Positions 1 to 11,361 of a stretch of DNA of 64,000 nucleotides are shown piece after piece; position 1 is the stretch's first letter; each line of letters starts with the position of its first letter. The position numbers and the translations under genes were made by a program. The stretch is taken from the NCBI GenBank assembly GCA_030248215.1, contig JASANG010003653.1, positions 124,001-188,000 on the forward strand. Direction: 5' to 3'. The stretch comes from Enoplolaimus lenunculus (taxonomy: Eukaryota > Nematoda > Enoplea > Enoplida > Thoracostomopsidae). The notes below the pieces were generated by a model. That model had not been told where the DNA came from and ran no database searches. It worked only from the letters and a program-made list of their open reading frames with translations.

Positions 1-161
1 TGCTTTTCCATTTCTCAGTCGTTTATGCTTTCAACCTTGCCCATACCCACTGCCTCTCATCTGGCTCTGTATTGTTTCAAATCAGTTAATCACATTAGTT
101 TGTTCTCTGTGTCTGTTTGGTCATGCGATATCAATTATGCATTAGTACGTTTGAAATTACC

Positions 162-230
162 ATGCTTTCGCTACTGCTCCGGATAGCGTTTCAAATATTG
201 CTGGCTGTGGTCACTTTCTCTCAGCTTAAC
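162..230 (+). CDS. candidate signal-peptide first exon of the large low-complexity gene
   Basis: From the ATG at 162 the frame reads MLSLLLRIAFQILLAVVTF and then SQLN. This is a short n-region followed by a long hydrophobic core, as expected of a signal peptide. The frame stops exactly at AAC followed by GTAAGT, a strong splice donor at 231. The exon is 69 nt (phase 0), and the next large ORF has a good acceptor (pyrimidine tract plus AG at 1284-1285) that also enters in phase 0. Joining the two is inference. An in-frame ATG also lies at 123. If wrong, this is a chance ORF upstream of the gene. A hAT-like end (from 687) lies in the proposed intron. Confidence 0.35.
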
Positions 231-1285
231 GTAAGTCGTCACGGTACAGCCAATGATGTGGGCCTCGAGCAAAGCAATCAAGGAGGTGCAAGAAATCAAT
301 GAGTGTTTATTGGTAATTAAAACATGCCCAAAGCAACGTTTCGCAAACGTAAAATTACATCTTGCGTTCGTAAACGATTATAACAAGATAATTTTTGTCG
401 TCTATAATTTTAGTTGAAACACCACAATATTCATGCGTAGAAAGTTCAGAGAGAGAAAACAGAGACCAGAATTTTTAGGTAAGTAGCTGATTATATTTCG
501 CCTTAGGTTAGGTGTTTTGCTGACAATATTTTATTTGCGTAAAAGTTGGCGATTCTTCAGCGAGTGATAAGCGATATCCTGATAACAAAAATAGAGCACG
601 TCGTCGTTGTTGGTCGTATAAAGCTCATGTCTACTGTGGTGTTTTAACTAAAGTTACCATATATAATCATTTTGTTATGATGTATTCAGGGTGTAACCGG
701 AATTAAAAATAACGGACGTGGAACTGGAATGTGAAAGCAACACAAAATTTTTACCAGGTTCAGATAGTGAAAAATTACAGTTACAAAAAATTATTTTTAT
801 GTTAAGATAAAACTCTTGGTTGCTATCCCCGGAAAAAGTTTAAAATTTTCAAACTAAATTATTTTTAATGTTTTTTTCGAAGTTTTGAGTGTTTGCACAG
901 TTTTATGTGTTGTTTTTTAATATCTCCTCAGAATTATTGCGTAACACTGAAAATTCAAGATTCACAGCGAAATTTTCATACATTTGCTAAATCCTCGACT
1001 TCTAGTCTCGATTCCAAACCACGGAAACGGAGACTCCTATCCTTGGCGATGTGCTCGTTCGGAATAAATCGAAAATAAAAATTGGAATTGGAAAACTAAG
1101 TTTCACTTTTGGAGTACAAATTTTTACCACCGAGAATATTATTCAATTTTGACACTGGGAACCTGAATTCCAGTTGCACTCTTGATATTTTTACTGTTGT
1201 AAAACGTTTAAATGTAATTTTGCACGACATCATGGCCTCCTCGACTACCATCTGCCTATTTAACACTTTATTTTACTTGTTTCAG

Positions 1286-4200
1286 CATTTCATGAATACG
1301 GGTGCGTCAGCGTTCGAGCAATTGATAATGGCCAAGGACCGGCGCTCAGCGTTGCTGCCGGTTTCAGCCCTGCCCACGTCCGCCTCCCCTACGTTAGTTC
1401 TACGTAAGGGCTTTAGCGCAGATGGTGACAACAATGTTACTAGCTGTTCGACAGGAATTGGTTACATCGAAAGGTCATCATCAGATTGTAACAAACCTTT
1501 GTCTGAGTCAACAGAAGCATTAACGCGACAAGTGGTAGCCACTGGTGGTGATGCTGGCGGGATTAGTGGTGATGAGCTGTCGCGCGGCCCGCAGTCAAAC
1601 GTTGTCATAGTAACACCTAAAACGCTGCTGGATAGTATACGAAAAGGTGGACTATCGGCGAATTCACGGAATGACGATGCTTGCGCTGATGATAGCATAG
1701 TCAAGTTTGGCGCAGTTAAAGACCGTGCGTCGCCGTTATTAAACACACCGCCGTCGGCAACGAATAGCCGTTGCGGTAGCAATGGCGGCAGTGTGAGCAA
1801 CCGTCAACCGTCGTTAGCGCGACGTTGTTTGGCGTCGCCGGATTCCGGCAAGAATCGTGGGGATGGAAACGCGAGGAACGGATGGTGTTTGTCGGAGATG
1901 ATGTCAAATGGAAACACCACTACACAATGTCCTGATGCTGGAAACGACACCTCCGTCGCCGTTGCATCATATCCAGTGGCGTCATCATCGGTAAATGCCA
2001 CACAGTCATTTACGTCTCAGTATGTCCTTACGGTGTCGCCGCGTAAGTGTGTCACTACTATCGCCAGCAGTACTACTAATGAGGTCGTCAATATGTCACA
2101 TTCTGTTGGCGAAGGGGGTGAGAATTGTAATGGCTCCAGTGGAAGTCCAAAGCACACGACTACTGCAAGCGTCGCTATTCAATGCGGCGTCGATACAAGT
2201 CTTCGAGTTGCGTCGTTGGTTGCACCGACTGTCAGTGGCGATAATGCCACTAGTGAAGTTCGTGAAGTTTCGTGTTCTGGTAAACGGCGTCATTGCTTTG
2301 GGCGAACGGCAGCTTCTAATAGCAATACGGTTAAGCAACGGCCGCTCCATGCGTGGTCTCGGTCTACTCGTAGCGGCGGCGGTCGTAGACGCCGCACCAA
2401 CGATCCACAAACTGCAGAGACATCCGCCATATCACAGCTTGAGAAACCGCGACGTCGTACTCCGCTACATCGGCCACCGTTGGTGATGTTCTCGCGGTCA
2501 CACCAAGCGGCTAGTGCTGGTGGTACTGCTAGCTCTATAGCGGCAGTCGCTCGATGGCAACGTAATACAGTGTATAATGCGAGCACGACAATTTCAACAA
2601 ATCGGCCGTCGCCGCGGTTTTTATGGCATCAGCAGCAGCATCGTATTCGAACCAACAATACCAGTTCAGCCGGTAGCAGTGTGATACGAGGCACCGTAAA
2701 ACCTGGCTCTGATAGTCCAAATTGGGTAACATCTGTACCGTCGTATAGTAGCAGCTTATTGCCGCCGAAAAATTCGTCTGTTGTGACGCTTTACGATGCG
2801 TTTGGAACGCCGCAAGTTTTGGTTTCATCGGCATCAACTTTGACATCACCATGGAGTCGGTATGTTGGCGCTAGTGTTGCAACAGATAGTGGTGGAAACT
2901 CGTCACTTTCTGAATCGGCGGTTAGCAAACGACAATTTCAGGAGTATTATCAGCAGCAGCAACAACACCAACAACAGCAAACGTGTGCTGCGACATCAAA
3001 ACGGCAAGGAATACCGCTGTCTCAGCAGTGTTTGCGTGTTGCGAGTACTGCATCGATCGACAGCTTGGCCCAATATGGTTTTGTAAAATCAGTAGCGTCA
3101 GTAACAGCGACAACAACACTACTTTCAAAGTCAACGAATCCTGTGGCTCCTCATTTGGTATTAGCTCGCGGTAATAATCTCCCTGCAGCGGGTTGTCAGG
3201 GCGCAGCGGGACCTTTTGGATGGTTAACTACTCCGTCAACACGACAGACTGATGTAGTAACTGGCAGAAAACAATCTTCTAATGCGATTTCATTGGCTGC
3301 GTCAGAAACAACAGTGGACGCACTGAAAAACACCGTTTCTATTGGTAGGTACACCCGTAAACGCCGACAACAACAACATGGACGACACCAGCGTGCAATT
3401 TCAAGCTACTTTGTCGCTACTACTCCAAATTCAGAATATCTTGCGAAAAGTATTGCAGGCGCAAGGACTGATACGGGCTGGCCACAAGCAAACGACGAAA
3501 CTGTGGTCAGTCCTGAACCGGAGTCGCTATCGTCGATCTCTCTTAGCGCAAATGTATCTCCACCGCGGTACCCGCGGGGTTCAAACGTAAAAGCGACAAA
3601 TGGTTGTAGCTATCCCGATATTCAGATCTCACCGCAATGTATCGACAACGCGTCGCCGTTTGATGAAGCTTTGCTACTAGAGCAAAACTCAAATGGACGA
3701 GACCTGATATCGCCTACGCATATCGATATAATTGGTAATCACCACGACCCATTGCTGAATCAGTGTTCAGCGTCAATTGATGCTCTAGCAAAAATGACCG
3801 GTGATCAAAACTCCGCCGTTACTAAAAATATGGAAACATGTGAGCAGTTGCCACAACATTCACCGATGTCGTCCTCCAACGTCGGGCTACAACGAGACAA
3901 ATTTTCAGCCGCTCCTTCACAGTCGCAATCGTTGCTGCAATCCTGTGAGCTTTGGGAAGATTTATCCCTGCGCAAGCCGCTGCATCCATCTGGTGTCAAA
4001 CCGAATGCTGCTGGCTCAACTTGTTCGCCATCGCCATCATCGTCTCCGTTGTTTTGTTGCTATTCGACTGTACGGAATGCTGCTGCAACAGCTGTAACAA
4101 CAACCGCAACACGGGTTTTGCCAACAACTTGTTTGTCATCCGTTCATGGTTTTGGCAATAGCTGTGATCCAAACGTCTCCTCTGCTACTATAACGTCAGT

Positions 4201-5449
4201 CAACACTACTGGAGTTGTACGTCGCGGCATTGCCACTGTGGCGGCCGCAGCCATTAATAATAGCACAAACGGTGTCGATTCTGCTAGTTATGACGGCTCA
4301 CTGTGGCCACCAATTACTGTATTTGAAGAACAGCCGGCATTGACCAAATCCGACCACGGTTATGCGATGACGACGTCTCGTCGACAACGATCTTCACCAC
4401 TAAATGTGTCGTTGGCTTCTAGATCTGTAACAGCTGATTACAACGGCTATGGAGGTAACCTGTGGCGGCGACATCAACCGCAACATGATGGCGTGACAAT
4501 GGCGACCGCTACTGCAGCACCGTTGTTATCACCAACAGTCGCTCGACGCAACCGTCCAGCCAACGGCTTTGTTGCCGGCGCTGATTGTCGAGTGGTGTCC
4601 TGCGGTGATGACACTGGCAATCTGTTGCTACGTAGACATCGAGGCACACGACTCGATACCCTACCGCCGCCATTATTCTATCGTCGTAGTCGATTGGCGA
4701 CAACGTTCACGACTGCTGGTAAAACTACCGCAGCAGCAACAACACCAACGGTAGATTCGATGATGTCATTCGGTTGCAGTGATGACGTCAGTGGAAGCGA
4801 TACTGGAAATAGAAACAACACTTGCAGCAAACGTGACTCAGCAACAACCGCAACAATTACGATTGATGATAGTTATGATCAACCTGTAGGCGGTAGTACG
4901 GGCAGTATACGGTGGATGGTGGGAGAGACCAAGGACACACCAGGCAAAGTGCGATATGATCAGCGAGAGTCGAGAAGGATGGTACCGTCAGTAGCACAAC
5001 GCGTGAAAAGAAGTACTGCTAGAGTTTTGGTACACGATTCCGAAACTGACCCGCGTGAAAATTTACGGTCATGGTTGGTTACAGATAGCAATAATGGTAA
5101 TCGTCGCCAAGCGAGCACGACGTTACATTTGGGCAGTGTGTGTTTGCCTTTTCAACGCGCTGAGCAGCAGGATTATAGTGGCACTAGAGTTTGTGAGAAT
5201 GAGCGTTCGCCGCAGACACCTACAACGAAGAAAGCAGAGTTTAGCGGGTTTGAGCTCGGCGAACTTGGTGCCGAGACACCAAGTGGAACTGGTGTTACCT
5301 GTGAAGTTGACCATTCGTCTACAGGAACACCTGGTGATGGTATAGTTCCTAAACAGTGGACATCGTTTACTGAGGACCCAATCAGCCGTCGTCGTATTGG
5401 TAGATCGAAAGACAATGATGTGTCTTATATCAATGGGGACGTTACTTAG
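1286..5449 (+). CDS. very large single exon, low-complexity Ser/Thr/Ala/Arg-rich protein, function unknown
   Basis: An uninterrupted frame of about 1,387 codons runs to a TAG at 5447-5449, with an AATAAA at 5502. It is visibly more GC-rich than its flanks and the frame is far too long for chance. I do not recognise a folded domain. The protein is dominated by Ser, Thr, Ala, Asn and Arg, with runs of small residues, many N-x-S/T sequons, repeated di- and tri-arginine clusters, and a polyglutamine stretch (11 Gln broken by one His) coded at 2950-2985. The start is uncertain. A splice acceptor precedes codon 1286, so an upstream exon (possibly 162-230) may supply the Met; other choices are the in-frame ATGs at 1232 and 1292. 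If the signal peptide is real this would be a secreted or matrix-type protein, otherwise a disordered intracellular one. ORFs on the other strand and in other frames here are shadows. Confidence 0.75.
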   Translation, partial: HFMNTGASAFEQLIMAKDRRSALLPVSALPTSASPTLVLRKGFSADGDNNVTSCSTGIGYIERSSSDCNKPLSESTEALTRQVVATGGDAGGISGDELSRGPQSNVVIVTPKTLLDSIRKGGLSANSRNDDACADDSIVKFGAVKDRASPLLNTPPSATNSRCGSNGGSVSNRQPSLARRCLASPDSGKNRGDGNARNGWCLSEMMSNGNTTTQCPDAGNDTSVAVASYPVASSSVNATQSFTSQYVLTVSPRKCVTTIASSTTNEVVNMSHSVGEGGENCNGSSGSPKHTTTASVAIQCGVDTSLRVASLVAPTVSGDNATSEVREVSCSGKRRHCFGRTAASNSNTVKQRPLHAWSRSTRSGGGRRRRTNDPQTAETSAISQLEKPRRRTPLHRPPLVMFSRSHQAASAGGTASSIAAVARWQRNTVYNASTTISTNRPSPRFLWHQQQHRIRTNNTSSAGSSVIRGTVKPGSDSPNWVTSVPSYSSSLLPPKNSSVVTLYDAFGTPQVLVSSASTLTSPWSRYVGASVATDSGGNSSLSESAVSKRQFQEYYQQQQQHQQQQTCAATSKRQGIPLSQQCLRVASTASIDSLAQYGFVKSVASVTATTTLLSKSTNPVAPHLVLARGNNLPAAGCQGAAGPFGWLTTPSTRQTDVVTGRKQSSNAISLAASETTVDALKNTVSIGRYTRKRRQQQHGRHQRAISSYFVATTPNSEYLAKSIAGARTDTGWPQANDETVVSPEPESLSSISLSANVSPPRYPRGSNVKATNGCSYPDIQISPQCIDNASPFDEALLLEQNSNGRDLISPTHIDIIGNHHDPLLNQCSASIDALAKMTGDQNSAVTKNMETCEQLPQHSPMSSSNVGLQRDKFSAAPSQSQSLLQSCELWEDLSLRKPLHPSGVKPNAAGSTCSPSPSSSPLFCCYSTVRNAAATAVTTTATRVLPTTCLSSVHGFGNSCDPNVSSATITSVNTTGVVRRGIATVAAAAINNSTNGVDSASYDGSLWPPITVFEEQPALTKSDHGYAMTTSRRQRSSPLNVSLASRSVTADYNGYGGNLWRRHQPQHDGVTMATATAAPLLSPTVARRNRPANGFVAGADCRVVSCGDDTGNLLLRRHRGTRLDTLPPPLFYRRSRLATTFTTAGKTTAAATTPTVDSMMSFGCSDDVSGSDTGNRNNTCSKRDSATTATITIDDSYDQPVGGSTGSIRWMVGETKDTPGKVRYDQRESRRMVPSVAQRVKRSTARVLVHDSETDPRENLRSWLVTDSNNGNRRQASTTLHLGSVCLPFQRAEQQDYSGTRVCENERSPQTPTTKKAEFSGFELGELGAETPSGTGVTCEVDHSSTGTPGDGIVPKQWTSFTEDPISRRRIGRSKDNDVSYINGDVT

Positions 5450-5501
5450 AAACATTCTTAAAGGAAATGAACTGAGGCTAGTATGGCTGCTAAAAAGCTT
5501 T

Positions 5502-5507
5502 AATAAA
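5502..5507 (+). other. polyadenylation signal of the large low-complexity gene
   Basis: A canonical AATAAA lies 52 nt after the stop codon at 5449. A second AATAAA lies at 5896. Usage is inferred. Confidence 0.5.
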
Positions 5508-5996
5508 TCAGGACAGGCCTTTGTCAATACGTTTCTACGGACTATTTTGTATTTAGAATTTAGATTGGCCTTTTCTGGTGGTTGAACATGAAATTCAGAA
5601 ATTCTGGCTACAAACAATATTAGCAATGTGATGCTCTAAATATAATTTACGTATATTTACTTATGTGCAAAATCCAGTGCTATTACTATAAAGGACATGT
5701 ATCAGATTTCATACTAAAATATCGATTAAATTGGTAAACGATTCACTGTATTCATTGTACTGCGAAAAAATCGGTTGTTTTTAGTGACTGAATGATATAT
5801 AGTGAAACATGATGACATAAACATTCCGTGATTTACTACATTTGAGTTAACTTAGTTAATTTGGTATTTGTTAACTTTCACGGCACACCAGTGTGAATAA
5901 AAACCACAATTTTCCCTGTATATTATTTTCCTGAGCCTAAGGCCTGTGCTATACTTGACGTTCGTAACCGTGCGTCGTCCGAACGGCGCCATCCGT

Positions 5997-7062
5997 AGGG
6001 ATGGGCGGTTTCGGTCAAAAAAGCGTGACCGATACCGAACCTACCGAGACTTCTCGGTTAATTTTCAACCATTACCGAAAGTAAAAATGTGATTCGCTGT
6101 CTGTCTTGGTAGGCGAAATGTGCAAGTACATCCGGGCCAAGGCGCCGTCCGTCAACAAAAGTAGCGCAACCGTAAGTTGAGGCTGTATTCCGAGGTATTT
6201 TTGTAGAATGTTATGGATTATATACTTATGTTTGGTTTAGCGTAAGAACTAGTTAAAGGCTGCATCCAGGGTGCAACCGAAAGTGTAAAATACCAAAACC
6301 GGGATGTTAAAAAATACCGGTACCGAAACTGGACAACAAAACATACTTGGTACCGAAAAATTCATTTTTAAAGTATTTTATCGCTTTTAATGGGAAAATA
6401 ATTCAATTATTATTAGCGATACGTACGACGTAAAATTATTACCTAATTTTTCTGTGTTGTAGATCCTCATTTTCAACAAAAACTAAATTCACTTTCAATG
6501 ATGCATTTTTAGTGAATTTCGGAGAGTTTTACTTAATTAAATGACGACGAACATTTTAGTTTATTTACAACAGTTCGGAAATCGCGTAGAACATCTAATA
6601 ATTAACTCAACCTAATCAAAGTGTATGCTTGAGCTGCTACCAACATAGAAGTTAATTCAAATCCGGCTTCGCAGGAATGACTGAATTAAATCTTGAAGAC
6701 ACATCTCCAACATTTGTCCGAACCGGGGCGTTTTATATATGTACTTATGAGACATTTGGTTCTTCCTTTATGCACTCGGCCATCATTGAAAATTGAAACC
6801 TACGTATGTGTAAACACACCATTTAGAATGCCAACATCCTAAAACAAATGCAGTAGCTGGAAAACATGATAAATTGTGGAGTGTGTGTGACACAAATTAA
6901 AATTTTGACAATGCACGCTCAGACCTTTTTAGAAAATAAGATACGAAAATTTCAATACCGGGAAATTCCGGTGAAAAAATGCCGGATGTATTACAGGAAC
7001 CGGGTAGTGAAAAATAAAATACCTGATTTCAGTATCGTATCCTGCATTCCGGTTACACTTTG
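5997..7062 (+). mobile_element. hAT-like MITE remnants (two families)
   Basis: 5997-6065 is one end of the family whose terminus reads like CAGGGATGGGCGGTCTCGGT; the partner end was not found. From 6267 (CAGGGTGCAACCG) to about 7062 (GGTTACACTTTG) lies a longer member of the CAGGGTGCAACCGGAATT family. Its inner sequence, around 6850-6960, matches the shorter copies at 54892-55297 and 56087-56520. Matching 8-bp duplications are not obvious here, so the copy is old or rearranged. No gene is seen from 5508 to 7660. Confidence 0.5.
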
Positions 7063-7659
7063 GTTTCTTCAGATGGTAATACGTCACTAAAACCAGTTTT
7101 ATTATGTTACGCCAATTCCCAAATATAGTAATGCTTGCTGGAGGGGTAAAGCTTATTTAACTTGTGGAACATCCGTATCTGTCTGTGTAGCGAGTGAACA
7201 TATTATGTTTTATAATTCATATGTTATGTTGTACCTGTGGAACCGGCATTGTAATCAAACCTCTGCACACAGGTTACTAAATGCCAAAATATACCTCCGC
7301 CGAAGAAACCTGTATCGTATTCCTATGTTTTATGCGCTTTCTACAAGCGGCTGTTGGCAACGTGTAATAGCACGTTAATATATTTTATTATATTTTGGCT
7401 CTTGTGGTCTTCCACCATATTTTAAGAAATTCCTAGTTTTTTTTTCAATACTTAGGTAACGCAAAGTTTGGGATCACGCTACGCTTAGGTTGACGCTATA
7501 CTGTTGATGACGTCCGGCGCCGTCCGTCACCATACGGTATCGTACTGAGATGGATCATCGTTTGTGAAACGTAGTATCAACAACCATTGGCTGCAACCTA
7601 TTACTCAGACCCTTCAAACTCTTAATACGTGCTGAGGTATTTACATCGCGTGTAATAGG

Positions 7660-7874
7660 CAGCAAGGCGCGGTCTCGGTTTTCTGGGCCAATTTTTGATA
7701 TCACCGAAAAAAATTAAATTTTCAAAATAATTTGTTTCTAATCGGGTTTTGTAGTTTTTTCTGTTCTTCATATTTTTTCTTCGCGGTTTTTTTCGTTTTT
7801 TGTTCAAAAAACCTAGACCGAGTTCGAGACCTGTCCAATTCCGAGACTTGCCGAGACCGAAACTTCCATCCCTG
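7660..7874. mobile_element. hAT-like MITE, GGTCTCGG family
   Basis: The ends are inverted (GGTCTCGG near the left, CCGAGACC near the right, terminating CATCCCTG). They are flanked by GTAATAGG on the left (7652-7659) and GCAATAGG on the right (7875-7882), a 7/8 match consistent with the 8-bp target duplication of hAT elements. The interior has no coding capacity. Confidence 0.6.
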
Positions 7875-8989
7875 GCAATAGGTATCGCTGCTTAGTGCAT
7901 GGGTTCAAATTGCTTCGTTTGTATACAGACGTTCATGCATTTTTTGTTTGTAAAATTCAGTTTTAACATACGTATGGTAACGTTGAATTTCCAATATGTA
8001 TTATATATATTGACAACGTTGCTTCGGTTCGGCGTTTCTTTCACAGCGACAAAACGGAATACATATAATACAGAGATCCATTGGCCTCGGCCCCAGTAAA
8101 GTTCCCGGCCAACCCGGGGCGACTTTGGTATCTAGTTAAGATTGTTACCAAGAAAACTAAAGTGTTTTGCTTGGGTTTAGTGTTCAATCTATACACTTAT
8201 ATATAAATGCTGTATGTATGCACATACAACGTGCGTAAATAATGTGTATAAGTATATACGTTCACATATACGTATTATACGTATTGATTGATATTTTGTT
8301 ACGGCGCGTGACTAGACGACTGCCATTGCTTATATTCTGTGCATAGTACGAGCCAAACGACCGATGTGGACAAATTTCGCACGATGATTCAGTTGATTGT
8401 TCTCAGTTCGTAACATAGTCGTGAACAGGGGGATGCGGACATACTCCCCTTGGCCCCGCCTAAAAAATTTTCAACCTTGTTTGTACGTCTTGTGTGCCCC
8501 TCCTGAAAATTTTTTAGCCTTCCCGCCTTTCCACCAACAAGGCGAGCTGGCTCCTGTTTCTGTTCCTGCAGTTAAAGATGCAGGAACCGGAATTTTTACG
8601 GTTTGGTGTCAAATTATCTATAATCTTTTAAATAGTCTAAACATTGTCTTTGAAAAATTGTTATTTCGAAATGAGTGTTTTTGCAGTAAGTTCAATCTTG
8701 TTTATAAGCTGTGATGTGTTTTTGCAAAACTTGATTGTAAAATAGCTCAAAATTTACTTAAGCAATTTTTGGCTATGTTTTCTAAAACTCCAAAAGTGAT
8801 TCGGTATTATTTCAAATTCCGGTTCCTGTTCCGGCAAAACTAATTCCTGTTGGAACCCTGAGAGATAGGTATCCACATTATCTACTGTACTTTAGATTTT
8901 GATAATCCAAGGAAGCGCAATCTACCTGCGGGCCAGGGAGATAACGGAAAAGGCCCGAAATTCCTGGGTTCGCCACTCTTTCCATATTT

Positions 8990-9545
8990 TGAGCCGTTTA
9001 TTAGCTACAGGCTAATTTTCATAATTCGTTATGCCTAAATTAGGACTTTCTACATTATTTCACTAATTATTACAGTTATATACAAGCAATCTTAGTTCAG
9101 CATTAAACCGTTTTTGGGTGCAAGGAATCTAATAGACTTTTTACAAACCTCCAAAACCGATAATTCAGTAATTAGCTAATAGATAATTTGCATATTAGCA
9201 TAGTTTATAAACCTAAATTGGGACTTTTTACAATATTTCACTAATTATTAAGGTTAAAAGCAATCTAATTTCAGCACTAAAGAGATTTTGGGTGCGACGA
9301 ATCAGAATAAATTGTTTACAAACTTTCAAAACCGGTAATTGAATAGTTAGCTAATAGCTAATTTGCATAATTTCAATAATTTTAAGGTTTACTGAAGGTT
9401 TTTGGGTGCGAGGAGTTTGAATAAATTGTTTACAAACCTCCAAAACCGTTAACTGAATTGTTAGCTATTAACTAATTTGCATATTACCTTAATTGCTTAC
9501 GTGTGTTCGAGCTTCGCTCAATAAATGTAGTCCCACTACGACTGG
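8990..9545 (+). mobile_element. Helitron-like non-autonomous element, copy 1
   Basis: The 3' end has a GTAGT-CCC-ACTAC hairpin at 9527-9539 followed by CTGG at 9542-9545 and a T, which is the classic Helitron 3' arrangement (hairpin, CTRR, insertion before T). The interior consists of roughly three degenerate tandem units of about 130-150 bp, each with a TTTGGGTGC...AAACCTCCAAAACCG core. A second copy with the same tail lies at 38090-38598. The 5' end is not resolved. Confidence 0.6.
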
Positions 9546-9548
9546 TTA

Positions 9549-9690
9549 ACAGGGTGTAACCGGAATTACAATTTTCCGCAACCGGAATTTGAAGAAATTG
9601 CCGGAAAGCGAAAAATGGTGCTACCGAGAAATTCTTTTTGCCAACCTGCTATGAAACCAGTATTAGCTCCGGTTTTGTGAAAAACGTACC
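9549..9690 (+). mobile_element. end of a hAT-like MITE abutting the Helitron-like tail
   Basis: CAGGGTGTAACCGGAATT begins at 9549, four bases after the Helitron-like terminus. It shares its first ~60 nt with the copy at 24244. The far end is not identifiable. Confidence 0.4.
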
Positions 9691-10111
9691 CTCCACCCTT
9701 TACATGTCACCGTTTAGTCCTGGTATATGCATACAAGAATATACAGATGTCATCAAGAACGTAGCCATGGTATGTTTAGAGGTAAAACCACTCTTCGGAA
9801 ACCCCCGTTGATGTTTTCGTGTAACCCTCCTGTTCTCAAAATCTTGGTTACGCATGTCCCTAGATGAGATCCACATTGTCAGATTAAGAAAGAACTTTAT
9901 ATTTTGTCACGGTTTTCTAAGAATCTGGTGCAGTCAGTAAATTTTGCCATGTGGCACGAGTGTCGAAACGTAGTTGCACCCCAGTAGTCCTGACGTGTTT
10001 TGTAGCTATGTAAGTATTACACGACTCTTGTGCTGACAGGATTAAGCGTTGCCATGCTACCTATGGGCCAATGCATGTGACATACATACTGTAATTCAGC
10101 AGTTTCCCTGT

Positions 10112-10365
10112 CAGAGATGAGCGGTCTCGGTCAAAAAATAGAGACCGAGACTTTCGGTCTCAGTCAATTTTTAAACGCCCATTTTTACACGACGCCTAAA
10201 ATGTCTTAAACGCGAAAATGCAACTATTTGTGCTTTATCCTAAAAAAATCGAAGTGTTTGGGTTTCCTTTCATAAAGTAGAATTTTAAGCAACCGGAGGG
10301 GGCGTTTGGTCTCGGTTTGAAACAACCGAGACTGAAAAAAGCGAGACCGAGACCGCCCATCCCTG
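10112..10365. mobile_element. hAT-like MITE, GGTCTCGG family
   Basis: The termini CAGAGATGAGCGGTCTCGG and its degenerate complement ending CCGCCCATCCCTG enclose a non-coding interior. The flanks TTCCCTGT (10104-10111) and CTCCCTAT (10366-10373) agree at 6 of 8 positions, a decayed target duplication. Confidence 0.55.
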
Positions 10366-11292
10366 CTCCCTATTTCCCTAGATAAAACAATCGAAATCTA
10401 TGGTCGAACGGTGGATGTCCGTCCATTAAGTTCAATAGCAGTTTAGCCTATGTTAAACTGCTGTTACATAAAATATATTGTCCTTTCCAATTAGCAATTG
10501 GATTGAATAGCAGGTTAGCCTGGGGCCTATATGAGTTGTGTTCTCTATACTGTGGCATGCAGGTCGGTTTTGTGGAGTATTCTGCGAATAGCTTAGGTTG
10601 TATAGTACACTTAATGAAACTTTGCGTATACACTTAATAAAGTAGCGGCGATTTTGGAGTACGTATTGTATATAGCCATTTTCTGGTATTTGCCGGGGAG
10701 ATGTACCACGTACCGCTTGAGTTGGGTGGTAGGGAAACGGGTACTATGATTGTTTTTATATTGAGTTGCGAGTTAGCTGAAATTGTGCCGCTGAGAATAA
10801 TATTAGACGGCGCTCGTCGTCATGCGAATCAAACTGAGAGCAGGGTATTAAGATGAGCTCGCTGTTATTACATTTCTTCTACTATTATAGCCAATAATTT
10901 AACTGAAAACTGTCATCGCTGCATCCGGGAGTTGCCAATATTTTTGAGAAAGAAGTAACGTTCTGTAACAATTTCGAAGTGCGCTTTCTTGTGTTTGACA
11001 ACTAATAAGTTTCCTAACAACCCGTGCATAAATATCATACAAGGTCGAATGCTAACCCCCCGACACTGTTTGTGCGCTGTGTAGTTTTTGTACGCCCGTA
11101 TAGTTATTTAATTCTTCCAGATCTATAGTGTGGTTGGTTATGTGTGTATGTTTATGCTTATTTATTATGCACGTTAGCATTATGTTTATCTCTATTGGAC
11201 AACGCTCACGTTGTTGTTGTGTTGAGAATTTCCGTACAAAAATGACTATCAAGGGCTTGTAATAAACACTCGCAAGCAAAACAGTACAACCC

Positions 11293-11303
11293 GTTGTAGT
11301 TGT

Positions 11304-11337
<34 letters not shown>

Positions 11338-11361
11338 GTTGGTCTTGTGGTGGTGGTGGTG
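11293..11361 (+). repeat. GTT/GGT microsatellite
   Basis: Near-uninterrupted GTT units with one GTC variant pass into GGT units. It is a simple repeat in a region with no recognised gene. Confidence 0.9.

Noticed and set aside
1109-1285. In-frame extension of the large ORF upstream to 1109.
   Set aside because: The codon at 1109 is TTG, not ATG, and the segment from about 1250 to 1285 looks like the 3' end of an intron (pyrimidine tract plus AG). An ATG at 1232 remains possible.
1462-5626. Many ORFs of 60-167 codons on the minus strand and in other frames.
   Set aside because: All lie within the 1286-5449 coding exon and are frame shadows of its biased composition.
10641-10855. Plus-strand open frame of about 70 codons (contains ELAEIVPLRIILDGARRH).
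   Set aside because: No acceptor of quality, no domain, and no partner exon; it could be chance.
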